In this document: piece by piece, positions 23,254-35,600 of the stretch
How the letters are laid out: each line of letters opens with the position of its first letter
Position numbering within the stretch: position 1 is the stretch's first letter
Source of the DNA: Corynespora cassiicola
Taxonomy: Eukaryota; Ascomycota; Dothideomycetes; Pleosporales; Corynesporascaceae
Reading direction: 5' to 3'
Length of the DNA stretch: 64,000 bases
Assembly (NCBI GenBank): GCA_022059125.1
Contig: JAEUWY010000005.1
Coordinates: 2,728,001-2,792,000 of the forward strand
Program-made: the position numbers and the translations under genes
The notes under the pieces: generated by a model
The model's input: only the letters and a program-made list of their open reading frames with translations
Databases searched by the model: none
What the model was told of the DNA's origin: nothing

Positions 23254-25590
23254 ATGACTCCGCCTCAAACCCCCCCACGCTCCGCTTCCCGGCGCAACGA
23301 TCCACCAACTCCACATCAAGCCAATATTCGATGCCCTACCGCACCGCGAAAAACTCTACGCCCACCACCTCGCCCGAGCAGCATGGCACGGCAGCAAAAT
23401 CATCATGCGCCAAGTCTCGCCCGAAAGTCCCGACATCTTCGACTTCATCATGGACCTCTACCACGCCTGTGGCGGGAACTGGGTCGCTCTGGTCGCACGG
23501 TGTGATATCGCGGCCGAAGAACTGGCGGCTTTTCTAGAGTATGCGGCGACGTTTCTCTGCAACCTAGGCAACTTTTATGTAAGTGGCATGAGCTGTTGTT
23601 GCTAGCTCGGGGTGTTGATTGAGGGCAGGGCGAGGGGGACCAGAAATTCGTGCCTGATGTGACGCCAGACTTTCTCAGGAAGATTGCGGGCATTTCGCCA
23701 AAGACGAGAGATGGGCTGGAGAAGATTGTTGGTTCGGTGTTGGCGGTTCCGCCGTTTAGTTTGGGGTATCCGAGTGAGAATGCGCAGTCGGGGTATTACC
23801 CGGGCGATGAGCCCATCACTCGGAGCGAAGTTGCGAAGGTGTCGGAGGTTATGAGCGGGAAGGTCATTGGGCCGGAAAATACGCGGATTAGAAAGGTGGT
23901 CAAAGATGGCAAAGTGGTGTTACAGTTGTTGCAAGCTTCTGTAGAGACTGGCTCTCTCGACGATGGCAATGAAGAACTCGCGGATGGTGTATTCCTTGTC
24001 CGGGGAGATCATTCGGAAGAGTTGAATAAGGTGTGCTCTGCCTTGGAAAAGGCAAAGAAGTACGCATGCAATAACAAGCAGGCCCAGTTCCTGACGCATT
24101 ATATTGAATGCTTCCGTACCGGCAGCTTAGAAGCTTTTCAGAAGTCGCAGAAGCTTTGGGTGACGGATCGATCAGCCAGAGTGGAGAATATCATGGGGTT
24201 CATCGAGCCCTATCGTGACCCGGCGGGTATCCGCGCTGAATGGGAAGCCATGGTAGGTATTGCTGACGCGGACGAGACCGCAAAACTAAAAAGGTTCGTG
24301 GAGACATCAAATACTTTTATCCGGCAACTCCCATGGGCAGTCGAAGGCGTAAATGACGACAAAGGACCATTTGAAAAGAGTTTATTCGAAGCGCCAGATT
24401 TCACCAGTGTGCACGGTACGTAATGCCTCCAAATCAAACCACCACCCTAACCCTCCCAGCCCTTGCCGTATGCGGCAGCATCGTCTTCGAAGCTGTCAAC
24501 CTCCCCAACGTAACCTTCGCCCTCCCAGTACCCAAAACCATACTAATGCCCCACAGTACGAATCCATCCGCGAAACCTGCGGCTTCAAAAACATCGTCCT
24601 CTCAAACCGTCTCAGCGCCAACAACAACCCCTCCCTCCCCTGCCCCTGGGTCCGCCCTTCCGAGCTCGCATTCTTCAAATCAGCCACGCACATAGTTCGC
24701 TTTCTCACTACAGCAATCCACGTACTCCTCGGTCACGGCACCGGCAAGCTCCTCGCCGAAACGTCCTCTGGAACTTTCAACTTTGACAAGCACAACCCTC
24801 CAACTAGCCCCCTGACTGGCGATCCGATAACCTCGTACTACCTCCCTGGCCAAACATGGTCCAGTGTCTTTGGAAGCCTGGCTAGGACTGTGGAGGAATG
24901 TCGGGCTATCCTAATGTCGGAGTACTTTATGGCTGATAAGGAGTTGTTGGGTATTCTCGGGTATGCGGATGGTAGCAGGCTGACTGCTGATGAACGTACG
25001 CTCCCACCCCCGACATTCATGTATGGTAGGGAGAGAGCTGATTTGTCGCAGTGCTGTATGCGATGTATCTGAATATTGGGGTCGATGGCTTGCAAGCCCT
25101 CGCGCACTACAATGTCCAAGACCGCGCTTGGGGACAGGTGCACTGCCAGGTATACATACACACGCTTGTTTCTGCTTTGAGACATTGGGCTGATTGTCTG
25201 TAGGCGCATTTTGCCATTTTGAAGTACCTGCTTCACGAGGGTGGAGGGGTGGTGTCCATAGAGCACGACTCTGCAAAGAGGAGTCTGGTGGTGCGCGTCG
25301 ATTGGGAGAAAATAGAGTCGTGTGGTAAACCGGCCATTGGCGGATTTTTGTGCAGGCTGAATGTTTGGAGGTGTACTGCGGATTTTGTTGCGTGTAGGGG
25401 GTTTTATGAGGGGTTGTGTGCGGTGGAGGGGGTGTTTGAGGAGTGGAGGAGGGTTGTTGTGGAGAAGCCGAAGGAGAGGGGAAAGTTTGTGCAAGGGAAT
25501 ACTTTTGTGAGAGGTGGAGTTATTGAAATGAAGGTGTATGACGAGAGTAATGAGGATATTATCAAGTCCTGGGCAGAGAGAGACGTTTGA
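23254..25590 (+). pseudogene. dipeptidyl-peptidase III (M49) with lost catalytic Glu and probable N-terminal frameshift
   Basis: Six exons (23254-23578, 23629-24415, 24460-24509, 24557-24995, 25052-25149, 25204-25590) cover a full DPP III-like protein. Landmarks are KLYAHHLARAAWHG, RQVSPES, NFYGEGDQKFVPDV, FEAVNLPNYESIRETCGFKN, GHGTGKLL, YYLPGQTW and VEECRA. M49 enzymes are zinc peptidases that remove dipeptides; they need HEXXGH plus EECRAE. Here the first motif reads HVLLGH (Val codon GTA at 24722-24724), the second ends Ile instead of Glu, and the helix motif QARF reads QAHF. The zinc-ligand Glu in VEECRA is kept. The summed exons from the ATG at 23254 are 2086 bases, one more than a multiple of three; the conserved N-terminal frame has no in-frame ATG until 23405. 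A C7 run near 23269 is the likely site of the extra base. From 23405 a 644-residue protein is open. It could be a decaying gene, a non-catalytic paralogue, or partly an assembly error. Confidence 0.7.
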
Positions 25591-25875
25591 ATTTGGGAGG
25601 TTGTGGGGAGGGCGGCTGACTTGGCGCTTGATGCTCGATGCATCACTTGTAGGCTCAGTATGTCTGTCTTCCCCCTTGAAATTGAATTTGGCTAGCTACA
25701 GACTGGTCACAAACAACCAGATGTAGATATTGGTGGGCGAATGTGAATGGCTGGCAGCTGCGATTTAGAGAGCAAACTCAGGTTGTTCATCCGCTTTAAG
25801 GTGCTCAGAGGGGCTGCTATTTGTATTTGTCTATTTTGCTAGAAATGTTTCCTTTCCATTTGACCGGCATAAAGC

Positions 25876-27397
25876 TCACTTGCCAATTTTGAAGGGTTCC
25901 GCAACAACCAACTGGAAAAAGCACTCTGGATCATACTTCTTACCAACAGCCTGCAGCTGCGCCCTGTTCTCCGCACCATAAGAGCCTATCGGATCTTGGT
26001 GCGGGAAAGCGTAATTCAGATATAGCCAGGGATGATGAACATTCATGCTTTTCGCCTCCATCTCAACCTTCTCGAGAGCTTCCTTTGCAACCTCAATTAC
26101 ATTTTCATCTTCCTCTGCACTATCCCAAGAGGCATAGAAGAGAATTATGACAAGGGGTCCGTCGCTTGGTTTGAGCCCCGTAGCATTGCCGCCACGAGCG
26201 ATGGATTGGGAGATAAGTTGAACTGGAATTGGCTCGAAGGTGATAGAGAAGAGAATATTGGCAATTCCCTTTATTTTTTTGAAGGACGAACGGTACGTTT
26301 GTACAGCATACTCAAGGATGCTAACATCTGCTTTGACCGTTGTGGTGAATTTCGCTACCCTGTTATTTATCAATGATGCATACTTCGAAGACGACTGGAT
26401 AATTTACCTATTCGCAGCGGCACCACCAAGATTTTCTTCAGTGAGTCCCTTGAGACTCTCTACACGTAAACTATTCATCTGGTCGATCTGAGGCTGAACA
26501 TCGGCAAATGGCTCGAGCGCCTTGGGCTTCTGTGGCTTCAAGCTAAAGATGTCGTTCATGCACAAATGGTCTCCAATGGCGGAAGCATAACCTAGGCTGA
26601 CACAAATATGCACGTCGGTGTCTGATTTCGGGTCATGCAAGTAGTCGACGAGACTCTGTATCTGGCCGGAAAAGCTGGGCTGGAAGTAGAAGACCTTGCC
26701 GCCCCACATGTCGCCCTGCTCAAAGATGTTGAGATGGTAGCGGGTGACAATACCAAAATTGTTGCCTCCCCCTTTCAGCGCGGTCCAAAGGTCGCAATTG
26801 TCTTCGGCGTTGGCATTCACAATTTCTCCACTGGCGAGAACTACTTCGTAGCCGACTACGTTGTCCGATACAAAGCCTCGCGAGTAGGAAAAGTAAGATA
26901 GACCGGCTAACTTAATTAGAGATTAGTAGGTTTGTAGGGTAATATTGCTTACCCTGAATGGCGTCCCCTCCGATGCCGCCTGTTGAGTGTCGCTGGCCAA
27001 CAACCCCGAATCCCAGAGCCACGACTTTGTCATACACGTTCCCCCATTTCTCGCCTGCAGCAACCGAGACTGTCTTTTTCTCTTTATCTACCTCTACACC
27101 CAGGAGTTTTCGCAAATGGATCGTGAGGCCATCGTTGACATTGGAGACCTTGGGCGTGGCCTGCTGTCCTGCTCCGGCAACGGCGATCTTCAAGTTTTGA
27201 GCAAAGGGTTTGATAGCCTTGACGATATCGGCAACTTGGGTAGCTAAGCTTGGAACCAGGTAAGCCGCAGGTTTTAAGTCGCGATTGAGTCCTGTAAAGT
27301 ACGACTTGGTGATGTCGTCGTAGATCTGGTCCTCTGGGGAGACAACAATATCGGCAGAGATTGCCTTGACGGCTGAAATCGCTTCTGCGACTGACAT
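25876..27397 (-). CDS. FAD-linked oxidoreductase (BBE-like, PCMH-type)
   Basis: Three exons (27397-26953, 26906-26408, 26359-25876) give 475 residues starting [10 protein letters not shown]; upstream codons are open but start there less plausibly. The N-terminal half is a PCMH FAD-binding domain: [86 protein letters not shown] and [18 protein letters not shown]. The substrate-binding half ends in the YLNYAFP and Y-x-P-x-x-F-F type motif ([10 protein letters not shown]) of berberine-bridge-like enzymes. The His and Cys of bicovalent flavin attachment are not obvious, as in intracellular members. No signal peptide. Such enzymes oxidise sugars, alcohols or natural-product intermediates. It is first of three same-strand oxidoreductases. 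Confidence 0.85.
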
Positions 27398-28396
27398 GAC
27401 GGTACACACAATTGGAATACAACTCCAATTATCGATGCAAAACCAGAAGGGAACCCCTTCCTCGCAGCCGTGGAAGTGCGAGGGGCTGCAAGTTAGGATA
27501 CAGTAAGGCGGATCAAGAAATGAGCCGAGAATCAATAAAAAGAGCTAGAAGAAATGAGTTGATGACCGCAGCCGCGTATGTAGTATCCCTGGTAGTGTGT
27601 CTTGCTACTAATGCCGTTACAATGAAGCTACCTTCCCGTCACCACCATCTCACCTCTTGGCTGTGGTACAGAACCGGAGTAGCAGTCTTGGAACCATGTC
27701 AACTAGCAAATAGTGTCTAATTCATGAAGTGCCATCTTTACTGGAGCTTCGATTCGGTGGCCTACCTAGGACGCCAATGGAAAATATCGTGGCCAGGATG
27801 CTTGGCCAGAGAAGGTGGCGATGTCATATTCTGATATGTCTGATCACAGGGGGATGATGCGATACCAGATGCCTAGGTAGGTATAGTTCAAACACTGCTG
27901 CCCAGTGTGCCGCATCTATGAATTGTTCTGGCACGATGACGCGATATCCGTGCTTGGGAAGATGTTGCTGATCATCTCACTTGCATAAGAATCAGCACTA
28001 TGAAAAGAACAATTCCTCTGGCTTATAACATCTCAGACAGCAAGGCCTCCATCGATCGCCAAGTCGCTTCTTATGATAAGTTTTGTTTCGTTTCCGAAAA
28101 GGAATGCTACGAGCTGACCCACTTCCCTTGCATCTTCAATTCTTTGTATCCCTGGCTTCATACTGTTAACATAAGAATCAACGCTTAAGAAGACAAACTA
28201 ACAAATTAATAGACTGAACTCCTGAATGTTTACCGGCCAATTCCAAAGCAACGCCTCTGGCCAGCCCACTTCTAAGAAGATGGCAAGCAAAGCTCACGCA
28301 TATATCACGGTGTTTGTCGCTCATTCGCAACAATGGGTTGGATGTAATAATATCAGATTCGACTCTAGCTTCTAGTTCTTCTTGAGAGTGCCAAAA
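27398..28396. other. intergenic region, inverted CCTAGGTAGG words
   Basis: No supported gene. CCTACCTAGG at 27761-27770 and its reverse complement at 27872-27881 form an inverted pair about 100 bases apart. The region should hold the promoter of the FAD oxidase gene and the terminator of the SDR gene. Confidence 0.45.
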
Positions 28397-29338
28397 TTAT
28401 ACACTGATGGTAAATCCGCCATCTACATGGAGACTTGTTCCGGTGATGAAGCTTGCATTGTTTGACGCCAGGAAGACGATAGGATCAGCCACTTCCTCCG
28501 GCATACCGATACGCTTCATAGGCGTCTTAGCCTTGCCCGCCGTCTCTACAATGGCACGAATCTCGGGAGTTGGACTAATCATCGGCGTTTCGATCAGTGC
28601 AGGGAGAACTGCATTCACCCGGATACGTTTCTCAGCATAATCAACAGCATCAGCTCGTGTAATACCAAGTACAGCGGCTTTAGCTCCCGAGTAGATGGGT
28701 GTATCGGTCTGCGACATGAGCCCAATAACCGAAGAGACGTTTATAATCGCACCACGCTGGGCACGATATTGTGGAATCTCTGGGTAAACCTCGCAGTCGA
28801 GTGGCTGAGAACGCATGATATTGATAGCGGCACGGCTGCAGAGCCACAGACCACGATAGAGAACGGCGTTCTGCAAATCAAAGTCTTCGATTGAGACCTC
28901 TACACTTGGACCTGTAAATAGGACGATGCCGGCGCATTGTACACTGCGTGAGTTAACTCTATAGCTATACCGAACATAAGAACAACCTCGTACCTATAAT
29001 CGAGCCGGCCAAAATCCTCTTTTACTGAATTGAAAGCATTGGTGACAGAATCGGCAGACGTCACATCAACATGATACGTCTTGGCATCGATCTTAACGTC
29101 GCTACCGCTCTTAAGATCATTTATCAGGCGTTTTGTCTCTTCAAGTCCTGCTTCGTTCTTGTCAAGCAAAGCAAGTGATTTGCATCCTGCTCTAGCAAAA
29201 GCGAGAGCCGTTGTCCGGCCGATGCCTGGATTACCATCGGTTATTATTTTTGCTGTTGAAAGTAAGGTAAGTGTGAAACGAACCTGAAGCTGCGCCAGTA
29301 ACTAACCCCACCCCTGGAAGTGTTGCTACTGGCATCAT
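28397..29338 (-). CDS. classical short-chain dehydrogenase/reductase
   Basis: Three exons (29338-29284, 29225-28994, 28943-28397) give 277 residues; a second Met directly follows the first. The Rossmann cofactor motif TGAASGIG is rebuilt across the first intron. Asp after beta-2 (ALLDKNEAG) suggests NAD(H) preference. Next come HVDVTSADSV, the NNAG-equivalent VQCAG, the serine region NVSS (Ser166/167) and the catalytic Tyr180-x3-Lys184 in YSGAK. The tail GTSLHVDGGFTISV is typical of classical SDRs. The length is normal. The first intron uses a GTTCGT donor. The substrate is unknown; neighbours are an FAD oxidase and a zinc alcohol dehydrogenase on the same strand, which would fit a short oxidation pathway. 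Confidence 0.87.
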
Positions 29339-30086
29339 CCTCTAATTTCTTTTGTAATCTTTCGGCTCAGTTAAAATCTTAGGCCAAATTTCTAGCTAGG
29401 TTTCTTGATCTGACTTCAGATTCTCGCTAATTATATGTAGGTAGTTTGATTTTCGCAACGATCACATGCTTGGTGTGTCATCAGCGAACAGAAGTCTATT
29501 GATTTTTTTCCGCCGATATCGTTTACATTTGCCGATCACTGTGGTTCCTGGTCCACTCTTTTCCTTTTCCGTAAAAGGTCAAAAGGCCCGAACTATTTGG
29601 CGCCAATTGCTACCCCTCACGCTACAGATCAGTCTTAGGGTATATAGTTTATTAGTAAGACTTGTTTAAAGTTAACTTTGCTAGGCACTCCAGTGTACAT
29701 ATTGTGCTCAATCATGACGGAAAGCTAAATCCACGACCACCTGGGATAAACTATATTGTACGGTAGATAACGTGTAAAAAAATGGGTGAAGGGTGGAACA
29801 ATAAGGCTTCTTGAAGGAAAATCTGTCTTGTATCCACGGAAATGAAAATAAAGCAAGGCGAACCTACATCACTCAGACACGGTTGGCTCCCATGAACGAA
29901 TAGAGCCGACCCTTAACTGGAAGATTAGATGAGCTCGAAACGGGTCGATGATCATATCAATCGAATTGATATCTGAGAAGATATTAACAGGGCGCAATGG
30001 AATACAACAGCACTTGTAACTGCTTGCCGGTTTGCAAATTTTGAAAACAGATGATAAGCTTTGTATGCTAAGTGGTTTCATTCTCC
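29339..30086. other. intergenic, AT-rich, nothing recognised
   Basis: Lies between the SDR 5' end and the alcohol dehydrogenase 3' end. Short ORFs only; no motif. Confidence 0.45.
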
Positions 30087-31422
30087 CTATATTTGTAGAA
30101 CAGCTTTTCCGAGGAGCTTCCCTTGCATAATTGTATCCATGACATTCTCAAGATCGCCCAATGGCATCTTGTTAACTTTCGGGCGAATAATCCCCCGGGC
30201 GGTCAAATTGGGTACCTCTTCCATTTCCTTCCTGGTTCCAGTCGTACTTCCGACGATATTTATCTAAATGGCAAAATGTCAGATAACACACAGTTCCGGG
30301 CTATTTGATTTGTTACTCACCATTCTCCCGGCAATCAAAAGAGGACTGGCACCAGCTTTGAAGGTCACTGACTTTGGAAAAGCTACCGTAACCATCGTTC
30401 CGCGCGGTCGAAGTAAGCTTGGTGCAAGCTCGTAGGCTTCCTCGGCGAGGGTCGCTACAATAACGCCATGGGCTAAAGGCAAGAGTCATGTCACGATACT
30501 TCATACAACGGGGAACTTTACACTAGGAATATACATACCTCCATGATGAACGATGTCTCTGACTAATTGTGCAATGTCTTGACCTGGAGCAGCGTCAATG
30601 AAATGGTCTGCGCCTAGGCTTCGGCACATTTCCTCTTTCTCCGGCCCTATATCAACAGCTATCGTTCTCATGCCTGCCACCTTTGCGTACTGGAGACTGA
30701 GCTGTACGAAGTCAACATCAGCCTAAAATTCCTCAAGAATAAGCACACGGTACTTATATGTCCTACACCTCCACCAGCACCGAGGATCACCACCCACTCG
30801 CTATCAGCGACCTGGCTCCTCTTAGTAGCCCCATACGCCGTAAGTCCAGCAAAGAGCAGAGGCGCTGCTTCCTCATCCGCAACTCCATCCGGCAAGCGGT
30901 TCGCAAAGCGCGCATCAGTGGCAACATACTGCTGGAACGTCCCCGGCTCTGTAACCCCAGGATTCTGCTGCTCCGGACAGTGAACCTCATCCCTACCATT
31001 CGTGCAAAACTCACACTTGCTGCACGTGCTCGACACCCATATTATTCCGACACGATCACCCATAGCCCAGAGATTTTTGCTGGCAATATCTTCTGTCATG
31101 GCGACGACTCTGCCTACCCCTTCGTGTCCGGCAATGCCGTTTCCGGTGTTGAGCAGCATTTGCTTGAATGGGGTTTCTGGGAGATAGTTTTTCATGGCGG
31201 CGATATCAGAGTGGCAGAGACCTGACCAGGTTATTTGGACAAGGATTAGGCCGGGTTTCAGGGTCGGTACAGGGACGTTTGTGAGGACTATCTTTGTATC
31301 GCCATTTGAATCTTGCAAGACGGCTGCTTGTTGAGTAGTAGAAACATCCTTGGAATAGAGCTGTCTCTGATGTTGACAAGATTACGTGGCAATGATATCG
31401 CATGGGGACTTACAGGCGCCAT
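30087..31422 (-). CDS. zinc-dependent alcohol dehydrogenase (MDR family)
   Basis: Five exons (31422-31414, 31360-30749, 30701-30539, 30472-30321, 30263-30087) give 370 residues. The first exon is only nine bases (Met-Ala-Pro). Catalytic-zinc ligands are Cys52 (GLCHSD), His82-Glu83 (AGHEGVG) and a later Cys in the family position. Structural-zinc cysteines are Cys116, 119, 122 and 131 (CSKCEFC and VHC). The NAD-binding motif is GAGGGVGH, followed by LSLQYAKVAGM and an AVDIG acidic turn. The C-terminal end is GKLLGKAVLQI. This is the fungal ADH1/ADH3-like medium-chain group that oxidises or reduces primary alcohols and aldehydes. The splice after GGVGHIST (GTGTGC donor) was chosen because it alone restores the family sequence. 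It is third of the same-strand oxidoreductase group. Confidence 0.87.
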
Positions 31423-32630
31423 TTGGATGCTTGAGTGTCTTGTTGATTATCGCCTTTCCTTAGCTATTTTGAATGTGTTGACTTTATAACGAGTGGTTGC
31501 TGAAATCTCTATGAACTTTTAGATTAAGAGAAAATGACATATCGTAGAGTTGAATTGATTACCAAGCAAGTCTCGACTACATCTGAGTTGTGGTACAAAA
31601 ATAGGCGGACAATATTTAGTCCTCCCGTCGATGTTCAAGAGATGAACAGGGCGGTTATACATCATCCACTTTATCATCACTACACTCATTGAAGTATTGC
31701 GCTTGAGTGCCTTCATAGTTTGGCTGCAGTTGACCCGCAGTTTAACTGAAGAACATGCCGATATCTCCAGGCGTTTGTCAGCGGGCACTTTTTTTCCAGA
31801 GCTTAAATCGTTATGTATAGTAGAAGTTCTTCTCTGAATAGACTATAGAGTTAGCAATCTGCCTCTCCATTGATTTCATTGACTAGGGGGCACAAGTCAT
31901 TCAGGGAAGCTGTGTCTTCGAGCCTAATACATATCACTGGTGGTACGCGCTTCATAGGCGGTCAAAATATGTTGTAGATTACGAGAGCATTGAACCAGCA
32001 CACTTGCCTGGTATTTCAAGCTCAAGAATTCCAGTCCAAGCTTGTTCAATTCGTTTCGAAAACAGTACCATCACCAAGTATTTTGTCTACAGATACCCCA
32101 GCTTTTGAAAAAGCTATGAAACTCTTCTAGAACACCATTGCAAACAGAGACGGACTACAGAAAAATCTGTTAGGGAGGATGGTTTCCAGGAGATCTCACG
32201 TAGAAATATACGAACCACGGTACATTGCTCACCAAGTTTGACATGTTCCTCATCATTCCAGACACAGACCTCAATGGAGTCCTTTCCAACACAGAAGGAA
32301 TGAACACAGTGGAATGGTAGCCCTCGTCGAGAAAAAGAAAGATTGGGATACTCGGAATTACAGTCTTTGACCGACTGATCATCTCTGCTTCCTCCCTTGC
32401 CCTTATACCAATACACCCCATACCTTGTCAAATGTATCACATAACTCCAGCTCACCGCCACGACATCGATTCTTTAGTACTCAAAAATGTCCTCAACAAC
32501 CACACAGCCACTACCCAACACAGCACTTTAGCACGGCACGAAGAATACACAACAAAAATTTAGTATACCACTACACTTTCTCAATTCAGAACCTCTCATC
32601 TGCCACACTCGACACCTTAAAAAAAAAACT
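31423..32630. other. AT-rich intergenic region, nothing recognised
   Basis: About 1.2 kb between the alcohol dehydrogenase start and the HECT ligase stop. A 115-codon minus-strand ORF (32461-32114) lacks any recognisable feature. It marks the boundary between the accessory and housekeeping blocks. Confidence 0.45.
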
Positions 32631-35600
32631 TCACACCACCCCAAACCCCCTCCCACACCTAACCGCCACCCCCAATTTCTCCGCCACCCTCTCCACCCCG
32701 CCCTCATACTCTGGCAACATCAACTTCCCAAAGCATGTACTACTCGTGGGCAACAACTCCGTATCGCCGCCGGAGCGCCCAATCACAAAATTCATGCTCT
32801 CGAGCCCCGTGACCGGCACTCTCTCACTCGCCGTAACAAACTCCAGCAGTCTCCGCCGATCCTCCTGATCCCAGCCTTCGACGACTTGCCAGAAGGCGCG
32901 AATGGTGCGGTGCTCGGCGTGATATCCGTCTTCGTAGCGGGCGGTGGCGCGCAGGGCGTGGGCGTCGATGTACTGCAAGCCCTCTGCGAGGGCGCGCAGG
33001 GAGGGTGGGGAGAAGAGAGAGAGGGACTGGGGGGATAGGCAGGCGGCGAAGCCTTTGCGGAAGGCTGTTAACTGGGGGGCGATGGAGCGAACGGTGAGCC
33101 AGTGGATGTAGTCTTTGACGAACTGTGTGCGGTTTGCGTTGGAGACGAGGGGAGGATCCGGGGATGCGGGGGCGGCGGGGTGGCGCCACTCGGGGGCGGT
33201 GAGGGGTGGGCGTTTGGTATTTGGGGGCCAGACGGGGCCGAAGGGGCCGGGGGGTTGGGGGTGCGAGGTGGGAGAGGCGGGCCAGGTTTGGGTTGAGGGG
33301 AAGGAGAGCATGTTGACGTCCATGTTTTGGCCAAAGGCGGAGAAGCTGAAGGTGTAGTCGCGCATAAAGATGTCGGCGACATCTTCGTCGGCCCAGGCGA
33401 GGAGTTCGTCAAAGGACTTGGCGAGGGTGGGCCAGCCGTCGCGGATGTAGTCGGTGGAATTGGTAGAGTAATCGTAAGAGGGCGAGATTGGGAGCAGGGC
33501 ATGGTAGAAGGCTAGTGGGAATGTGACGGGGAGGGTGATGCCATTGTACAGTGCGAGCGAGAAAAGCACGCCGAGCATCTCAAATTTCCATTCGGGCTCG
33601 AGGCTTGCGGGCTGGAACCACGTCATTCTCGTCTGTGGGTCGATGGTGAACATGCCTTTGAATATTAGCAGACGTCAATACCATCAAAGGGAGATATCAT
33701 ACCGGTGTCTGGCTTGAAAGCCTCATGGAGAACAACACGGAAGAACTCATAGGTCACCCCGCCCTGGTCGAGTCCGACCTCGCCCTCCTGCATTCCCATC
33801 TTAACCTTGAGCGGCTTGAGAAGGGCCCGCGTTTCCTGGCCCCAGAGCTGATCAAGCGTGTCCTTGAGAGCGTTGTTGCGGCTGACATCCAAGACAAAGT
33901 AATCGCTCAGTGTCACCTTCAGCCGCGTCCTGATGACATACCAGTATGGCTCTTTTAGATAATTCTCCATGGCGCGTTGTAGCTGCGATGCCCGTTCGGT
34001 ACGCTCATACTGCTTGAACATATTTGTAAAGTTGATTGTGCGAAAATAGCCCACCAGATAGTCGGCAGGAAAAAGGCAGGGATACTGAAATACATGGAAT
34101 GTGTTGGGCTGATACTCTCGATTAATGTACTCGGTCGCCTCAGTGACGGGGTCGATGCGTTCGTTAATATATGGCATGGAGAACATGGTAGGGCGCAGAT
34201 TGAGCAAGTCACAATCGACATGAAACTGGCTGAATAGCATGATTGCAGTCCCAATGTTGCTCCATCGGTTCACCTCCGCTTTGCCATCCCACTTTTTTAT
34301 GATGATGGTCCTCATCCACTCCATAAAAGTCGCCGTAACTGTCCATCCAGGATCGTCTTTGGTGTTGAGGGTGGATTTTCTCTTTTCCTTACTGGCGAGA
34401 GCTTCTTGTTCCACCTTGACCAAATGCTTGATCAATATATCGACGAGACCTGAATTCTTCTCTGGGTACGCGCCACCATGGGGGTGTGTCTTTCGATGTC
34501 CTAGGCTGGACAAGATCTGTTCAAAACACAAACGGGCACCAATGCCTCGTAACAGGCGGTCAGCTAGGCGAGTAGCAGGTTCATATTCTAATTCGTCGAT
34601 GATGCTCAGCCATGGATCTATAAAGCCGCTGCTGAAATCGGTGTGCGGTGGTGCATTTGGAAGAATTATGCCCCATGACCGGAATTTTCGCAGTTGTATC
34701 CATGTGTGAGGCCATCCAATCGGGACCAGAGATGTCAGGGCATGAATGCATATCATGACAATGTGAGCCGCCTCTTCGTCCTCAAGATACCGACCCGAGG
34801 AAGTGCAGGTGCCGTTCCCACAGGGTTGTGCTGGCGATGCATTTGCAGGCGCGTTCTTTCGCGAAGGCTTCAACCGAGGACTCTTTTGCACGTCTAGCTC
34901 CGGTGGCGGCCTGAACAGGGCCTCAACGGCGAGCCACAGGCTGTCGAAGATTAACGCTCCATTTCGACGGTTCCAGTCGCAAAAGGAACGACTCAAGGCG
35001 GTCGAGTCCAAGTGGGGCAAAGGCGAATCCTTGTAGGCTTCGTTGGGCTTGTCGCGAAAAGACCGAAGCAACGTCTCCGGGTCACTGAGGGTGTAGAACA
35101 TGGATCGATTGACAAATGGTTTCGAGGGGCGAAATCTTCGATTGGATTCGAAATCGACCACAATGTTAAAGTCGGGCGGCTGTTCATTGCGATGATGGTA
35201 CACATCCTCCTTCAACTGATCCATGATATCACAAGTAAGATGGGAGACGACTGGCAAGACCGGCCCTCTCTTCGAGGATACATGTCCGGCGTTGTTATCG
35301 CTGGCGATCTTTGGCCGAGGTACCGGATTAGACTTTTTATTTTGCGGCAAGTTCAGGGTAGGCGGTTTGTTTCTCATTTTGGGGCTAGACGGTTGGAGGT
35401 CAGCCGAACCGTCAAGGATGCTAGGTTCGTGTGACTTGGGTGGAGAAGGCTGAGGGCTGTCGGTCGATTGAGGCAAGTGGTGTCGGATCTTATGTACCCT
35501 CCGGCCGTTGCTCAGCACCTCGGAAGTAATGTTTAGGCTGTTTGGTCTATGCGAGTCTCTTTGGAGAGGCTGTGAAGGGGGCGGGTCGGGGTCAGCAGGG

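Noticed and set aside
25876..31422. Complete secondary-metabolite cluster
   Set aside because: Only tailoring-type oxidoreductases are present; no PKS, NRPS, terpene synthase or transporter in the window.
32114..32461. 115-codon minus-strand ORF before the HECT gene
   Set aside because: Composition is not protein-like and no motif is present.
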